This document shows, in pieces, positions 1 through 10,352 of a DNA stretch of 64,000 bases (positions within the stretch are counted from its first letter, which is position 1; each line of letters starts with the position of its first letter). Origin of the DNA: Blastobasis lacticolella (lineage: Eukaryota > Arthropoda > Insecta > Lepidoptera > Blastobasidae); assembly GCA_905147135.1 (NCBI GenBank), contig LR990039.1, forward strand, positions 32,299,708 through 32,363,707, given 5' to 3'. A program made the position numbers and the translations under genes. Below the pieces are notes generated by a model. That model was not told where the DNA came from and did not search any database. It worked only from the letters and a program-made list of their open reading frames with translations.

Positions 1-320
1 ACCGGCATGTTAACCAACTGAACTAAGTCGACAGAAGAAGAATCTTTAAATAATTGTTTTTATGATAATCTAATTATAAAGAATGTACCTGATGTTTCTT
101 GTCAGCATTCTCAGACAATTTATCGCACATTCAAAAGTTGAAGATACCACGGTCAAAACTCAATGATAATAAAAATCTATCTCTCCTTTCTTTAAGACTG
201 CGTTTATTTGTCCGCCATATAAAAATATTTACATGATAATCTGATATCAAACATAACAAAAAGCATTAGTAGATTATAGTTAATTAACAGATATGTACAA
301 AAATACAATACAATACATTT
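1..320. other. 3' flank of the first secreted-protein gene
   Basis: This AT-rich stretch lies downstream of the minus-strand gene ending at 321. On the minus strand an AATAAA polyadenylation signal reads at 203-208, about 115 bases past the stop codon, so roughly 200-320 is probably 3' UTR. I recognise nothing in 1-200. Confidence 0.5.
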
Positions 321-1337
321 TTAATATTCCTCTTCGCCGTCGACATCTTCATACGCATATTCTTTCTCTTTACCGCTACCACCTTTCTTTCCAAAATCTT
401 CGTGATGATTGTAGTGGCTTTCATTGCCCTCCTCAGCAGAATGGCTGTCATCGCTGTCATCAAAATGACCTTTAGCGTGGAATCCAGCTTTACCAAAACC
501 TCCCTTGTTACCAGCGGAGTCGTGGTGTCCAGCCTTCTTGTGGCCGCCCTCCTCTGACCCGTGATGCTCCTTTTCGTATCCGTGCTTGTTGAAGTGACCG
601 CTATTGTCGGCGACATCGTAAAAGTCATGATCCTTCTTGAACTCATCTTTGTGGAACACCTTGTGATACCCGGTCACTTCTTCGCCTTTACTGGAGTGCT
701 TCTTGTGTCCATGGTCACCCCCTTTGTAACCCTCGCCTGATTCGTAATGCTTCCCGTGCGCGTCAGCCTCATCGTGGTGGCTCTCCTGCTCGCCCTCGCC
801 TTCACTGTAGTGTCCTTCGTCGTGCTCCTTGCCGTAATGTCCAGCCTCTCCCTTGGCGTGATGATCCTTGGAGTCGTAGCCCTTAATTCCTTTCTCGCCG
901 TACGCATGATGTTCTTCTTCGCCATAATCGCTGCCAGCTCCTTTCTCATAAGCATGTCCGTGTCCTTCTAAATCACCGCCATCCAAGTATTCTTCCGATG
1001 ACTCGTCGCTGTCGTCATCGTCGTCGTCGTCAGTTTCTTCGGCGTCTTCTACAACGATCGGCTTGGCAGCGACGTAGGGCAAAGGTAGAGGCTCCAAGTC
1101 TATTGCCTCCAAGGCGTCCAGTTGCAACGGCTGAATTAAAGGCTGCGCCAGAGGCAACGGCGCTGCGAAGGCGTGAGGCTGCTGGTATGGCAGCGGCACA
1201 GCGCCCAGCTGGATGAGGCTCGCTGGACCGTTATTGTCACTCCGGTAGATGTATCCGCTGGCCACCGGCGCCACGTAGTCAACCTGCACAGCCGCTATGG
1301 CCGCCGCTCCGAATAATAATCCAAACACCGCCTTCAT
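321..1337 (-). CDS. Secreted His/Gly/Lys/acid-rich protein, DUF4779-like (paralogue 1)
   Basis: This is a single-exon gene of 338 residues. Residues 1-18 form a signal peptide (MKAVFGLLFGAAAIAAVQ). Residues 28-42 carry the shared motif GYIYRSDNNGPASLI and residues 51-62 the motif YQQPHAFAAPLP. A Pro/Leu-rich stretch is followed by an acidic run (97-117, including seven Asp in a row), then a long region rich in His, Gly, Lys, Glu and Tyr. Residues 223-241 are GYHKVFHKDEFKKDHDFYD, the most conserved block shared with the paralogues at 7033 and 22649. From memory this block belongs to the insect DUF4779 family; no activity is known for it. I infer an extracellular, probably cuticle-associated, possibly metal-binding protein. 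The start is fixed by the ATG directly before the signal peptide and by a TATA box 60-70 bases upstream. Closest relative in the window is the gene at 7033-8130. Confidence 0.88.
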   Translation of the reverse strand: MKAVFGLLFGAAAIAAVQVDYVAPVASGYIYRSDNNGPASLIQLGAVPLPYQQPHAFAAPLPLAQPLIQPLQLDALEAIDLEPLPLPYVAAKPIVVEDAEETDDDDDDDSDESSEEYLDGGDLEGHGHAYEKGAGSDYGEEEHHAYGEKGIKGYDSKDHHAKGEAGHYGKEHDEGHYSEGEGEQESHHDEADAHGKHYESGEGYKGGDHGHKKHSSKGEEVTGYHKVFHKDEFKKDHDFYDVADNSGHFNKHGYEKEHHGSEEGGHKKAGHHDSAGNKGGFGKAGFHAKGHFDDSDDSHSAEEGNESHYNHHEDFGKKGGSGKEKEYAYEDVDGEEEY

Positions 1338-1398
1338 GTTGAGATGTGGCTCGTTCAGCTACCTGTGCTGTAATAATTTGATAACAGTGTTGCCCAAT

Positions 1399-1406
1399 AT
1401 TTATAT
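1399..1406 (-). promoter_or_regulatory. TATA box of the 321-1337 gene
   Basis: On the minus strand this reads TATAAATA. It lies about 62 bases upstream of the ATG at 1337, so transcription would begin near 1370 and leave a 5' leader of about 30 bases, as is usual for insect cuticle-type genes. Confidence 0.6.
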
Positions 1407-1409
1407 CTA

Positions 1410-3000
1410 GGCTAGAGACAAAAGAAGGACCATGAATATGCGTGTACTCTACCTTTCTTGTAGCCATGTAACATTTTGCTTATCAGACGAGGTTAGAGGT
1501 GACAAAGACATTGGTAATGAAAAAATTGGTTGTTGTGCAATATTTTGTGGGCGCGCCGGCCGCGGATCAAATCAGCGTGACATATTTTTTGTAGAACTTA
1601 CGTGAATTAAACCGATCATTCAGTTAAGTCGAAAATTCTAGGTTAAAGTTGTTTATCTTGTAAACAGTTTGTTTTTGTCATTCTTTCTTACTTCGTGGTG
1701 TTACTTACTTATAAGTGAAGTTGTAGGAAATAGGAATGAATAGGTTCGTCGACACTACCGTACCATAATTTCGGTGGTGTCGTAGAGAAATTCAATTTTT
1801 TTTTTTAAGTATTCTGATGAACTAGTAGGTCTCTCGGTCATTTGTTGATAACGTTTAGATACTTTCTTTCTCGCTGCGCGCTTGTTGTTCATCGTCGAAT
1901 CTAGGTATACAAATTCTCGTAGGCATGACCGTTTTGCTCTGCCCTTCTTAATCGCCGCTACCCCCTAAGTACATATTTAATATGGAAATAAATAAAATAA
2001 ATAAATAATTAAAATAAATAATACTAAGTACTATAATAAAGACTTGTTGGTCCGTAGAGAAGTAGGGCATAGCGAGGTATCACGTTCAAATCGCAGCCGC
2101 TCAACTGGGGAAGTACCTCCACCAAACAGAATACCGCAGTCAAACAATACTATTCCTGCCGGTGAGTAATGATTCCAGTGCTCTATGGAGCTCCATATAT
2201 TAATTACCTAGTCTTTTTTGTTACACCATTAATTATTATAAATTAGTTTGATCTTATCAAATTTGATTTTATTTGATTCTATGCAGCGTCAGTCTCTTTC
2301 CCACTTGATAAATAACAATGAAAATATTGACTTCTCATGTAAATTACTTCAACGCTAGCGACGCCCCCGCTGATGTCTTTTATATGAACGTAATCAAAAT
2401 TATTATTATTTATTAGTTAAAATATTATCAATCTCATCTCATGACGAACATCTTGACGATTATCATCGACGAAACTCTAAAATGACAATATTCAAAAATT
2501 AAAGAATCTAGCTGAAAAACGCTTAGTTAAGAATAAAAATACGTTGTGTGTCAATTTGACTATCTTATATGTACATCGTATGTATTTTTTATCTTTCCAC
2601 CTGTCTCTTCAGTGCCTTGTGACTTGTTTGCCTACCACTAGATTTAAAGAGACATATTAATCAATCATAGCAAATTAAATTTTGTAATGATGATCTAAAC
2701 TATTTCTACATTGTGGTCTTTAAACACGTTGGTTTTCGATATTTGGAATTTGAATGCACAACAGCTTATTCCACCGATAAACGCGCACCTACTTGAAAGG
2801 AAAATAAAACACGGTAACTAAATTTGTTTTATTTATTATTCTGCGATTTTATTTATCGGAATGAGTGCTGTAGAACTTAAGAAATAACATTGTTATATTT
2901 CTCTTATATTTTCATTATTGTGTACAATAAACAGTTAAATAAATAAATAACATTTCCTCTGTAATTTTCTTACGAACCTTCATGAAACAATGTTAATGAG
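1410..3000. other. Intergenic, AT-rich, with eroded LINE tails
   Basis: No gene is seen. 1975-2030 is an AATAAA/AAATA-rich run like the tail of a non-LTR element. 2062-2200 (plus) matches the 5' part of the repeat also present at 41009-41345 (shared elements: ggggaagtacctccacc, ctgccggtgag). 2905-2952 is a second LINE-style tail ending in AAATAAATAA. The rest is unique-looking AT-rich DNA. Confidence 0.45.
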
Positions 3001-3002
3001 GT

Positions 3003-3290
3003 CACCATCATCATCATTGTAATCAGATAATTCCCATCTGATGTTGTACTAGGGCTTTTGGTTGCCTATCATGGTTTGCCTTCGCGACATCGTCACACCA
3101 GCTCACAGGTGGTCGACCAAGGCTTCGAAGTCCGTTACTCGGCCGCCACTCCAGTGGCTTCCATCGTCCATCCTCTCTGCGACATTCGTGGCCTGCCCAC
3201 TTCAACATCCAGGAGGTAACTGATCGCGTGATGGTTGTGACGAGGGTGCGTCGCCTGATCCTACATTTGGCACACGATCTCAATCACTTA
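3003..3290 (-). mobile_element. 3' end of an RTE-like LINE (5'-truncated)
   Basis: On the minus strand this encodes a fragment with WAGHECRREDGRW and SLGRPPVSWCDDVAKA. That is the familiar C-terminal tail of RTE-type reverse transcriptases in insects (W-A-G-H-x-x-R-x-D-D-x-R-W ... G-R-P-P-x-x-W-x-D-D). It ends in a (TGA)n-type tail, seen on the plus strand as catcatcatcat at 3006-3017. No catalytic domain remains, so it is a dead fragment. Confidence 0.7.
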
Positions 3291-3454
3291 CAATCGCTCA
3301 TTATGCCACATGCAGCTAGTGCGCTACCTGTCTGTTTAGTCTAGATTACAGTTCCGTATGTTATAGTAGGTAAAAGCACAAAACAGAAAACTAACAACTT
3401 CACAATTACATGTCCCTTGCAAAGGACCAATATATAATCCTTGCCATAATAGAT

Positions 3455-3602
3455 AGATAGATAAATTCTTTATTGCTCACACAAGAATAATTACATTAAA
3501 AAGTTCCGACAAAAAGCCATAACTAGTTGTGGGCAAAGGCGGCCTTATCGCTGTAAGCGATCTCTACCAGGCAACCTTTGTGTAAAGAACCGCTTGATAC
3601 AC
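3455..3602 (-). mobile_element. LINE 3' tail (family with aaaggcggcctta)
   Basis: A non-coding LINE 3' end in minus orientation. It shares the string ggcggcct(t/g)atcgct and an ending that reads AATAAAG on the minus strand with copies at 15075-15205 (plus), 27125-27250 (minus) and 32808-32895 (plus). Confidence 0.6.
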
Positions 3603-4810
3603 AGGCAAGTCAACAACATGGACTTATAGAGATGGATGGATATGGAAAGTAGAAATATACACTTACATGCAAAAATACACATATAACAAAACTAAAATAT
3701 ATATAGACAATACACCTACATAAACTAAATAAAATAAAATATTGCCAATTAAGGACATCAAAATTCATATGCCAGCCGAGAGTAGATGCGTGCATAATGT
3801 AATCATAATTGCTTTCCAAGCTGTTCAGATTGTGTTCAAGTGTATTAGATTTTCCATACCAGCTTCAGACATTTACTAGGCGTAATAATAATCTACTGCT
3901 TATTCACTTTTTAAAAATACATCGCCACCTGATTATATCATCAGACCCTGAGAATAAATGACCTTTCCCTGACCTGTGCTTTGACCCACTTCCCGGTAAT
4001 CAATTTGAAAATTTTATACACATGTAAATTGATGAAAATGCAATATTATGGTATTAGTCAGTTGATCTGATGATGGAGAAGGGCCTTCCTTTTCAGGTCA
4101 GCGATTTTTTTATATTAGACTAGACAGGCATTTCAAACTAAAAACCATTAAGGTGGCCATTACAGTTTCTTATTCTGTTAAAAACTGTCACGTGGTGCCT
4201 GAAACTGTTCACCTTGTCCTAGGGTCTCTAGCGGAAGACTTTGGTCAACCTCGCTTTACCATCGGCATTACAACTCGTAGCGCTCTGAAATGGTTACCCA
4301 TCAGTTCTTGGACTCTGCGTGCGTTGCTTGTATGTTATTAAGTAATCTTAGTTACGTACAAGTACTTTTATTTTATCAATAATAATATCGTTTAATTAAA
4401 TAATATTCAATTTAAGTCGACACTGCAACGAATTCACGCGTTAACAATCGCGACCGAGCACTGCTTGAAACTGCTTGAGAATGCCTGTAAACGTAACGTC
4501 AATGTGTGCGTGACGGAAATGGCGCATTGTTTCTAGTGGTCCTTCTGCTTGGGGCGGGCCGTTCTTTATTTTGTGGTAAAAGTATGCACGGCTGCATTCC
4601 ACGACACTGGAATGTCAGCCAGGAGGGTTTAGTTCAGGTAACAGTTTTATGCGGTAGATGATTTTGATCTGTTTCTACTATCCATCTTTGTCATGGTCTG
4701 GCCTAGGTATAGGTTAGGATAGGTACCGTATAGGCTATATTCCTCGACTCGTTTGTTTTAACGGCGTAAAGTTGTATAAGGCCGGTGTGTGACATCAATA
4801 TTAAAAAGTT
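3603..4810. other. Intergenic, nothing recognised
   Basis: Short open frames occur here (e.g. 3610-3819 minus, 4153-4341 plus) but they have no family resemblance, no promoter and no coding-like composition. The stretch is mostly AT-rich. Confidence 0.4.
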
Positions 4811-4814
4811 GGGG

Positions 4815-5135
4815 GGTGCCTGCCTCTGATTCTGATCGTTTCAATTCAACACAAGCCCTGAAACTTGAAAAGCATTTATAACTCCCAGCCCCTTTCCAGC
4901 TTCTAGGCTACAGGTGTAGGTCAGCGGTCCATCCCTTTGTTGGAAACATTCCACCTATCCGTACGCAGCGTTTTGCTAATTCTTTTCTGATGCGAACAGC
5001 AAGTGACTGGAACTCGCTGCCTGTGCATGTTTTCCGTGAGAGCCTGAGATACCTATAACACGAGTCCCTTTAGGACAAGAGTGAAAAACATCGCTGTTTT
5101 GCTCGGGATTATATTTTTGTAGATTTTAAATTGTT
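4815..5135 (+). mobile_element. C-terminal fragment of a jockey-like LINE reverse transcriptase
   Basis: Around 4930-5035 the plus strand reads IPPIRTQRFANSFLMRTASD then WNSLPVHVF. This matches the C-terminal tail of jockey-group LINE polymerases (R-x-x-R-F-x-x-S-F-x-x-R-x-x-x-x-W-N-x-L-P-x-x-V-F). Compare the same motif in the larger element at 54107-55305. The rest of the element is missing. Confidence 0.7.
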
Positions 5136-6299
5136 CAGGATCACGGGCATCTACTTTGTGTATCTTTATTCATACATTTATACTTAGCTAATTACCATAG
5201 AGTACGATTTAATTGAAAATAACAATAGTAGAGCACATTATCGATACGTAGATATAATCCACAGAAATCCAGAGTCAATATTAATTTAATGAGTCATTTT
5301 ATTTAGATATCTGTGGGTAATACTTATCGATAACGTTCCCTACTTTGTTATTTTCTATCGAAACGTACTGTACATAAAAATGGATGTTTCAAAAGAATTC
5401 CGAAACGGCTGCACCGATTTTGAAGATTTCTTCAAAATCGGTGCGGCCAAGAAATATAACTAATTTTGATAGTGGATACTACCAGCTGTATTTCACATAT
5501 AGATAGATGTATCCGGGCCGTTTCCGCAGTTTGACGAACTCGCGTCTATTTTGCGTGGATGTGATGTATTCCTAGATCCCTATTGTTCATGCCATCTTAA
5601 CACTTGCAGGAAACGTAGCAATCCTTTCAATTTTACAAACGTCTCCGGAAGGGTGTGTGGTTGTCCGAGATGCTCAAGCCTGTATGATGCCCACTCACAT
5701 GTTTGCAGCTGTCTCTTCTTCTTTCATTTCATATGCTTTTCTCGGATTTGGATCTGGTGCTGATGCAGTGCGCGTACGCTATCACTGTGGCATTTACAAT
5801 GGTAGTAATCTATGACTCAGCTATTGTTAAGTGATGCTACTTAAATATATATGATGGATATTTGTGATAATTAATTAAGTGTACCTACTCTAATTTTAAA
5901 TTGAGACTACAGCGCTCTAGTCTTTATTTATATCAGACCTGCATTTAATGTATAACCTGTGTGTCACAATAAACATATTTGATTTGATTTGATTTGATAA
6001 ATAAACTGTGTTATCATAATGGTCTGTCTATACGTTTGTCACAATGTCCACCGACGCAGCACTTTGTCAAGCCTGAGGAGTGCATCGAATAGTGGTTTGA
6101 TATGTTCAAATCACTATGCGATGTTTACGATAGTTAGCGATTTCCATCAGGCGGGCTGTCTGCTCGTTGTACGAATGATAAAAAGTCATAGGCAAACAAA
6201 CGCTAAGCGACGAAGAAATAAGTTCATTCAGCAGTTTCGCTACATGAGTTCGCCTATGATATATTGTCTGACATTATCAATAAATAAAAAAATCTAGGA
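5136..6299. other. Intergenic with a perfect hairpin and a LINE tail
   Basis: 5411-5426 and 5429-5444 are 16-bp perfect inverted arms with a 2-base loop. 5880-6003 resembles a LINE 3' end finishing in a TGATT microsatellite (gatttgatttgatttga). No gene is supported. Confidence 0.45.
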
Positions 6300-6512
6300 C
6301 AAATTCACATAGCCAACGCCAAAATCTATGGCTATGGGTGATAGAGTTTTAAAAATACAACCTTACTAGGTACTTCTTATGCACAGAAACACCCAGATCC
6401 CGAAACGAAATTAAAATTCATCACTTCAGTTGCTGTCCGACCGGGAATCGAACCCGGGATCTCTGCTTAGTAGACCGGCTTGTTGACCACTGTACCAGTC
6501 ATCGTCATCAGC
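6300..6512 (-). mobile_element. tRNA-derived SINE (second family)
   Basis: Read on the minus strand, the head at about 6425-6512 has tRNA-like promoter boxes: an A-box-like GACTGGTACAGTGGTCAA and a B-box GGTTCGATTCC. A non-tRNA body runs down to about 6300 and ends next to an A/T-rich run. It differs from the abundant SINE described at 32382, so it is a second SINE family. Confidence 0.55.
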
Positions 6513-7032
6513 CTGTATTATTAGACATATTCGACATAGACCGCAAGAGCGCTAAAGCACCTTGTCCTCGGCTTGCCGCAACCAGACTTTACCTGCAGCC
6601 TTTCGCAAATAGTCACTACCTTGTCTGTAGGACACACTATGCTTGCCGAGTTGCGCTCTCCACTCAAGAACTCGCAACTTTCCCCAACTATAGTTACATT
6701 GCTACTTCAGCATTTTGTTTCATTAAATTATAATATAATTTTCGCTTCAATACGCAATATATAGTACATTCATAGGCAGGCAATACCCTACTACGACCCT
6801 AAAAACCAACGCAAAGCAATCGTAATCGCACTGACTGACACTAACGAACTAGTAAAATAAATCATTACTTGAGATGTGGTAAGAATGGTTGTTATTCGAC
6901 CAAATAAGAAACAATTGACGTAAAAGTATGGCTTATTTTATAGTTTAAAAATAAATAAGTACCTATACACATATTTACAAAAAGTTACCAAAAGTCAACA
7001 AAACTATAACAAGTATTTTTAATACATCAGCG
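6513..7032. other. 3' flank of the 7033-8130 gene
   Basis: AT-rich sequence with no recognised gene. Roughly 6900-7032 is probably 3' UTR of the minus-strand gene, but I see no clean AATAAA on that strand. Confidence 0.35.
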
Positions 7033-8130
7033 TCAGTGTTTGACTTCGTAGCCGTAGCCTTTGCCGTCATGTTTGCTGCCGTCAGCGCCGAATGCCCCGC
7101 TGTGGTAGTGGCTGGCATCCCCTCCCGCTTCAGATGAGTGCGCGGCTCCTTGCTCCTCCCCTGACTCCCTGTCATGGTATCCACCCTTCCCAAAGTGGTC
7201 CTCGTGATGCCCTGACTCATGAGAACCTCCCTTCTTGAAGTCTCCGGCGTCTGATCCGTGATAATCGTGTCCGTCAGCGAATTTGTGGAAGCCACCTTTG
7301 ACCGCTTCACCATCGTAAAAGTCATGGTCTTTCTTGTATTCGTTCTTATCGAGGAGGTTGTGAAATCCTTCAACGCCCTCTCCTTTACTGTGACCAGATT
7401 TATAGCCGTGGTCCCCTCCTTTGTACGCGTGCCCATTGGCGTAATGTGCGCCGTAAGAGTCGGCGTCATCGTATTCCTTCTTATCGCCTCCTCCTCCGGA
7501 TATCTGAAAACTCTCGTATTTTTCAGAATGATAATCTCCTGCGCCCCCTTTCTCGTAATGGTTTTTGGCACCGAACCCTTTGTGATCTTTTTCGCCGTGT
7601 TCGAAGTTATCCTTGGCGCCGTATTCGTCGCCACCTCCATTCTCACGGTAGACTCCATCTTCGAAGTAACCCAAGCTCTTCAGGTATTCGTCGAAGTCCG
7701 ATTTGTAATCACCGAAATCCGAGGCGTATTCACCAAGAGCTTTGTCATAATCCTCGTTAGCTATTCCATCGATTTGGTCGTCCTTGCTTTCTTCGTTTTC
7801 GACGACTGGTATAACTTTGGATTCACTAGAAGCGGTTGCTTTGTCTTCTTCCTTGGCGTAGAAGGGGCCCGCCGCGACCGGGATCGGCGCTGCGAAGGCT
7901 TCTGGCTGCTTGTAGAGCTTGGAGAGGTGTTCCATCACTTCGGTCTCTTCCATGGTGATGACGCTGGCGGGGCCGTCGTCGTCCTTCTTGTAGATGAACC
8001 CGGTGGCGGCGGGCTGAAGGTCGGAGCCGGTGGTGCGCACCATCACCATCCGCTGCACCGTCTCGCGGGTCTCCATGCAGGCGGCGCCGGCGCACGCGGC
8101 TAACATCAACAGAGCGATTCTCTGCGCCAT
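7033..8130 (-). CDS. Secreted His/Gly-rich protein, DUF4779-like (paralogue 2)
   Basis: This is a single-exon gene of 365 residues. An open frame extends to 8181, but only through a GTG that overlaps the TATA box. The real start is the ATG at 8130 (MAQRIALLMLAACAGAA), which opens directly into a signal peptide. Shared motifs are GFIYKKDDDGPASVI (44-58), YKQPEAFAAPIP (73-84), SKVIPVVENEE (about 104-114), YKGGDHGYK in the middle, and GFHNLLDKNEYKKDHDFYD at 255-273. The second half is rich in His, Gly, Lys and Asp. It is closest to the gene at 321-1337, with near-identical motif order and spacing in the C-terminal half. Family assignment (insect DUF4779) is from memory; an extracellular matrix or cuticle role is inferred. 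Confidence 0.88.
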   Translation of the reverse strand: MAQRIALLMLAACAGAACMETRETVQRMVMVRTTGSDLQPAATGFIYKKDDDGPASVITMEETEVMEHLSKLYKQPEAFAAPIPVAAGPFYAKEEDKATASSESKVIPVVENEESKDDQIDGIANEDYDKALGEYASDFGDYKSDFDEYLKSLGYFEDGVYRENGGGDEYGAKDNFEHGEKDHKGFGAKNHYEKGGAGDYHSEKYESFQISGGGGDKKEYDDADSYGAHYANGHAYKGGDHGYKSGHSKGEGVEGFHNLLDKNEYKKDHDFYDGEAVKGGFHKFADGHDYHGSDAGDFKKGGSHESGHHEDHFGKGGYHDRESGEEQGAAHSSEAGGDASHYHSGAFGADGSKHDGKGYGYEVKH

Positions 8131-8180
8131 ATCGCTGTCGCTGTCACTCACAGTAATGACGACAAAGGTCACCGCAAACA

Positions 8181-8188
8181 CTTATATA
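8181..8188 (-). promoter_or_regulatory. TATA box of the 7033-8130 gene
   Basis: On the minus strand this reads TATATAAG, about 52-58 bases upstream of the ATG at 8130. Its place shows that the longer open frame reaching 8181 cannot be the transcribed coding start. Confidence 0.6.
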
Positions 8189-8494
8189 CTGTACTTAATA
8201 CTGTATCGATCGTTGACATTCATAAATGGCCCGGTTCTGGCGCTCTCTAAGTAGGTTGTGCAATGCTCTTCTGTGTCAATGATAATGAAAAACCCTGTGT
8301 AATTTGTACGCCGCATTGTCGCGCGTTCTAGACGTAGCGTCGCCGCGTCGCCACAAAAAAATCATGTTTGGTTTCAATTTAATCAAACGTCGTGCTCTTG
8401 AAGGACCCACCAATACGCTGCGTGCTTTATGAAACAATTTACGGCTACACGTACACTATAATTTACTACATCAATCTTACCTTGTTCAATAAAT

Positions 8495-8815
8495 AATTAC
8501 GTGAAGGTCCAGGGTCCGTCTTGACCATGATCCAGGATTCGGAAAATCAGGTAATTACGGTGGAGCTACGGCCATCTGTCCACCGTGACCCTGTTAACAG
8601 GGGAATCTGACCAGATTGGATCATGGTTACACATTAACTTGCCTGAATGTGCAGATTTCATAACGAGGTTTTCCCTCACCGTAAGAGCATCGTAAGTGTT
8701 CAGCTAATGTAGGTACACAACCAAAAAAGGGTCATGGGTACATTGCGGTACTGGGGCACGAACCCGGTACCTCGGGGCACGAGTTGAACCCTTTAACTAG
8801 TTAGAAAAGGGCTAT
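8495..8815 (-). mobile_element. tRNA-derived SINE (main family)
   Basis: This copy runs from the conserved 3' body (cagggtccgtcttgaccatg on the plus strand) to an eroded tRNA-like head near 8755-8815 (gaacccggtacct on plus). The body strings cctgaccagattggatcatgg-like, tgcctgaatgtgcag and ctcaccgtaagagcatcg recur in about a dozen copies in the window. The best-preserved copies are 32382-32735 and 47709-48056. Confidence 0.75.
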
Positions 8816-8984
8816 ACAATTGGTAAAACTCTCTCTCTTCTCTTTCCAGTTGTACATAGATATGTATGTATAGTATTGTATTATTATTATAAGTTTATGT
8901 TATATATATTTTATTTTATTTGAGAAGATAATTATGTTTAAGTATTTTAGTATGTATTCTATATCGCGCACGTCGATCTGCTTT

Positions 8985-9125
8985 ACTTATCACATCTCTC
9001 TTCTGTAGGCCTGTCGGGAGAAATTTCTTTTAGAAATAAGTAGTGCCTGTTGTGTCGTCTATATGTATGATGTTTCTCTATGTATTTTACTGTGTGCAAT
9101 AAACTGTTGAATAAATAAATAATAA
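8985..9125 (+). mobile_element. LINE 3' end with AATAAATAAATAA tail
   Basis: The stretch tatcacatctctcttctgt...tgtcgggagaaat...gtgcaataaactgttgaataaataaata is a non-LTR 3' UTR and tail. A related copy is at 27690-27790 (cgtatctgcgtatatttatc ... tggcagagat). No coding part remains. Confidence 0.5.
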
Positions 9126-9204
9126 ATAAGACTAAGACTAACTAGAATAACCAACCTCGGCAGTGACAAGTTACGAAGGTCTGAAGGTCGCCAGGAATAG
9201 GAAT

Positions 9205-9421
9205 ATGGGTGAATTTAAATTCATGATACCAAGGGGTAACGCATGCATGAAGTCGTATAACAAACAACTTTACTATAGCACCAACTCGCAACTTGCGAAA
9301 CTAAATCAGCTGTTAAATACAAAATTGAAAACGAATTCTGCCAAACTTGCTTCTAGTAAAACTTGTCTGTTATCACGAGCATACGGTACATGCAAATGCA
9401 TTGTTATCATGAATTTGAAGT
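9205..9421. mobile_element. MITE, eroded copy (family of 59681-59924)
   Basis: The ends are inverted: aaattcatgataccaagggg at the left, and ttatcatgaatttgaagt at the right, which is the reverse complement of acttcaaattcatgataa. Internal strings tatcacgagca and gcatgcatg are shared with the copy at 59681-59924. The open frame at 9163-9465 lies across this element and is not a gene. Confidence 0.6.
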
Positions 9422-9539
9422 CAATCTGTAGGTATATGTATACTAACGGAGCTCGAAGGAGCTAAACTCGATAACGTAGTGTTCCTTATTTGTATTTTGA
9501 CATTTTTATCAACGGAATCCGTCGTCACGCCGATATTAT

Positions 9540-9965
9540 TTACTAGCCGATCCCCGCGGATTACATTCGCGTGCAATTCGAATCTCTATAAACATTCAAC
9601 TATTCCGTGGGATCTTATTATTTCGGTGTAGTTCCGATTGAACGGTGTGTCTGCTTTCCGCCTTCTTCGACGCGCCCAATGCGATTAATTTATTGCGACG
9701 GCGTGGCGTCCTATCCCTACCTACCCTTTTCATTTTGCATTTAACCTTCTACTTGAATCACTCTATATATTGTTGAAAACCGCATTAAAATCCTTTCTAA
9801 CCGTATATAGATATAGACGGAAGGAAACGACTATGTTTTATACTATGTAAAATGACAACTCCGGCTTTTTACGGCAAACGCGACAGAAACCGACTGGCTC
9901 ATACTATCACAAACCGTCCTATTGAGAAAGCCGATAGTTATCTACGTTAGATTAAAAACTGACGA
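9540..9965 (+). repeat. Interspersed repeat (cgacggcgtggcgtcctaccc / gaaccgcattaaaa family)
   Basis: Contains the strings ggcgtcctatccctac and gttgaaaaccgcattaaaat, followed by gacggaaggaaacgacta. Related strings are at 31328-31390, 45833-46260, 50475-50720 (inverted) and 27979-28025 (inverted). This is a dispersed family of unknown class with no coding capacity seen. Confidence 0.45.
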
Positions 9966-10071
9966 AAATTATGGAGACGATGACCGAGAGGAGGAGGGAA
10001 AAATAATGCGACAAAACAATATTTTGATACATGGTGGCACATATATACTCGCAAAACACACACACGTTTTA

Positions 10072-10352
10072 CAGAATATCGCAGCTAAATAATACTCTTT
10101 TAAATAGTATTGTGTTTCTGCCGGTGAGTAAGGTTTCCAGCGCTCCATGGGGTGGGGATTTGGGGAACCGTGGCTTTGGCAGTGGAGTGGCATTTGCTTT
10201 CTGCTGCCAGAGCAACGTGTTATAGAGGTGGGCAACGCATTAGCGATACTCTTGGTGTTGCTAATGTCTATAGGCAGTGGTGACCACTTTCCATCAGGTG
10301 GCACGCTTGCCTGTTTGCCTACCGTATGACATAAAAAAAATAAAAAAAAAAT
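10072..10352 (+). mobile_element. Retroelement 3' end with poly(A)
   Basis: A plus-oriented copy of a common retroelement tail: ctgccggtgagtaag, ggtggggatttggggaacc, ccactttccatcaggtggc, then cctaccgtatgacataaaaa and A-runs to 10352. Copies occur at 38400-38676 (minus), 41009-41350 (plus), 46573-46705 (minus) and, joined to reverse-transcriptase coding sequence, at 12985-13367 (plus). Confidence 0.65.

Noticed and set aside
284..971. Long open frames on other frames and the opposite strand across the 321-1337 gene
   Set aside because: They are shadows of the biased codon content of the His/Gly/Lys-rich gene. They lack signal peptides or promoters and disappear outside the gene. The same holds for 6975-7658, 7258-8103, 7446-7760 and 23305-23689.
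1550..1566. ggcgcgccggccgcgg: looks like a cluster of rare restriction sites
   Set aside because: It could suggest a cloning linker, but flanking sequence is ordinary AT-rich insect DNA on both sides with no vector sequence, so a natural GC-rich spot is more likely.
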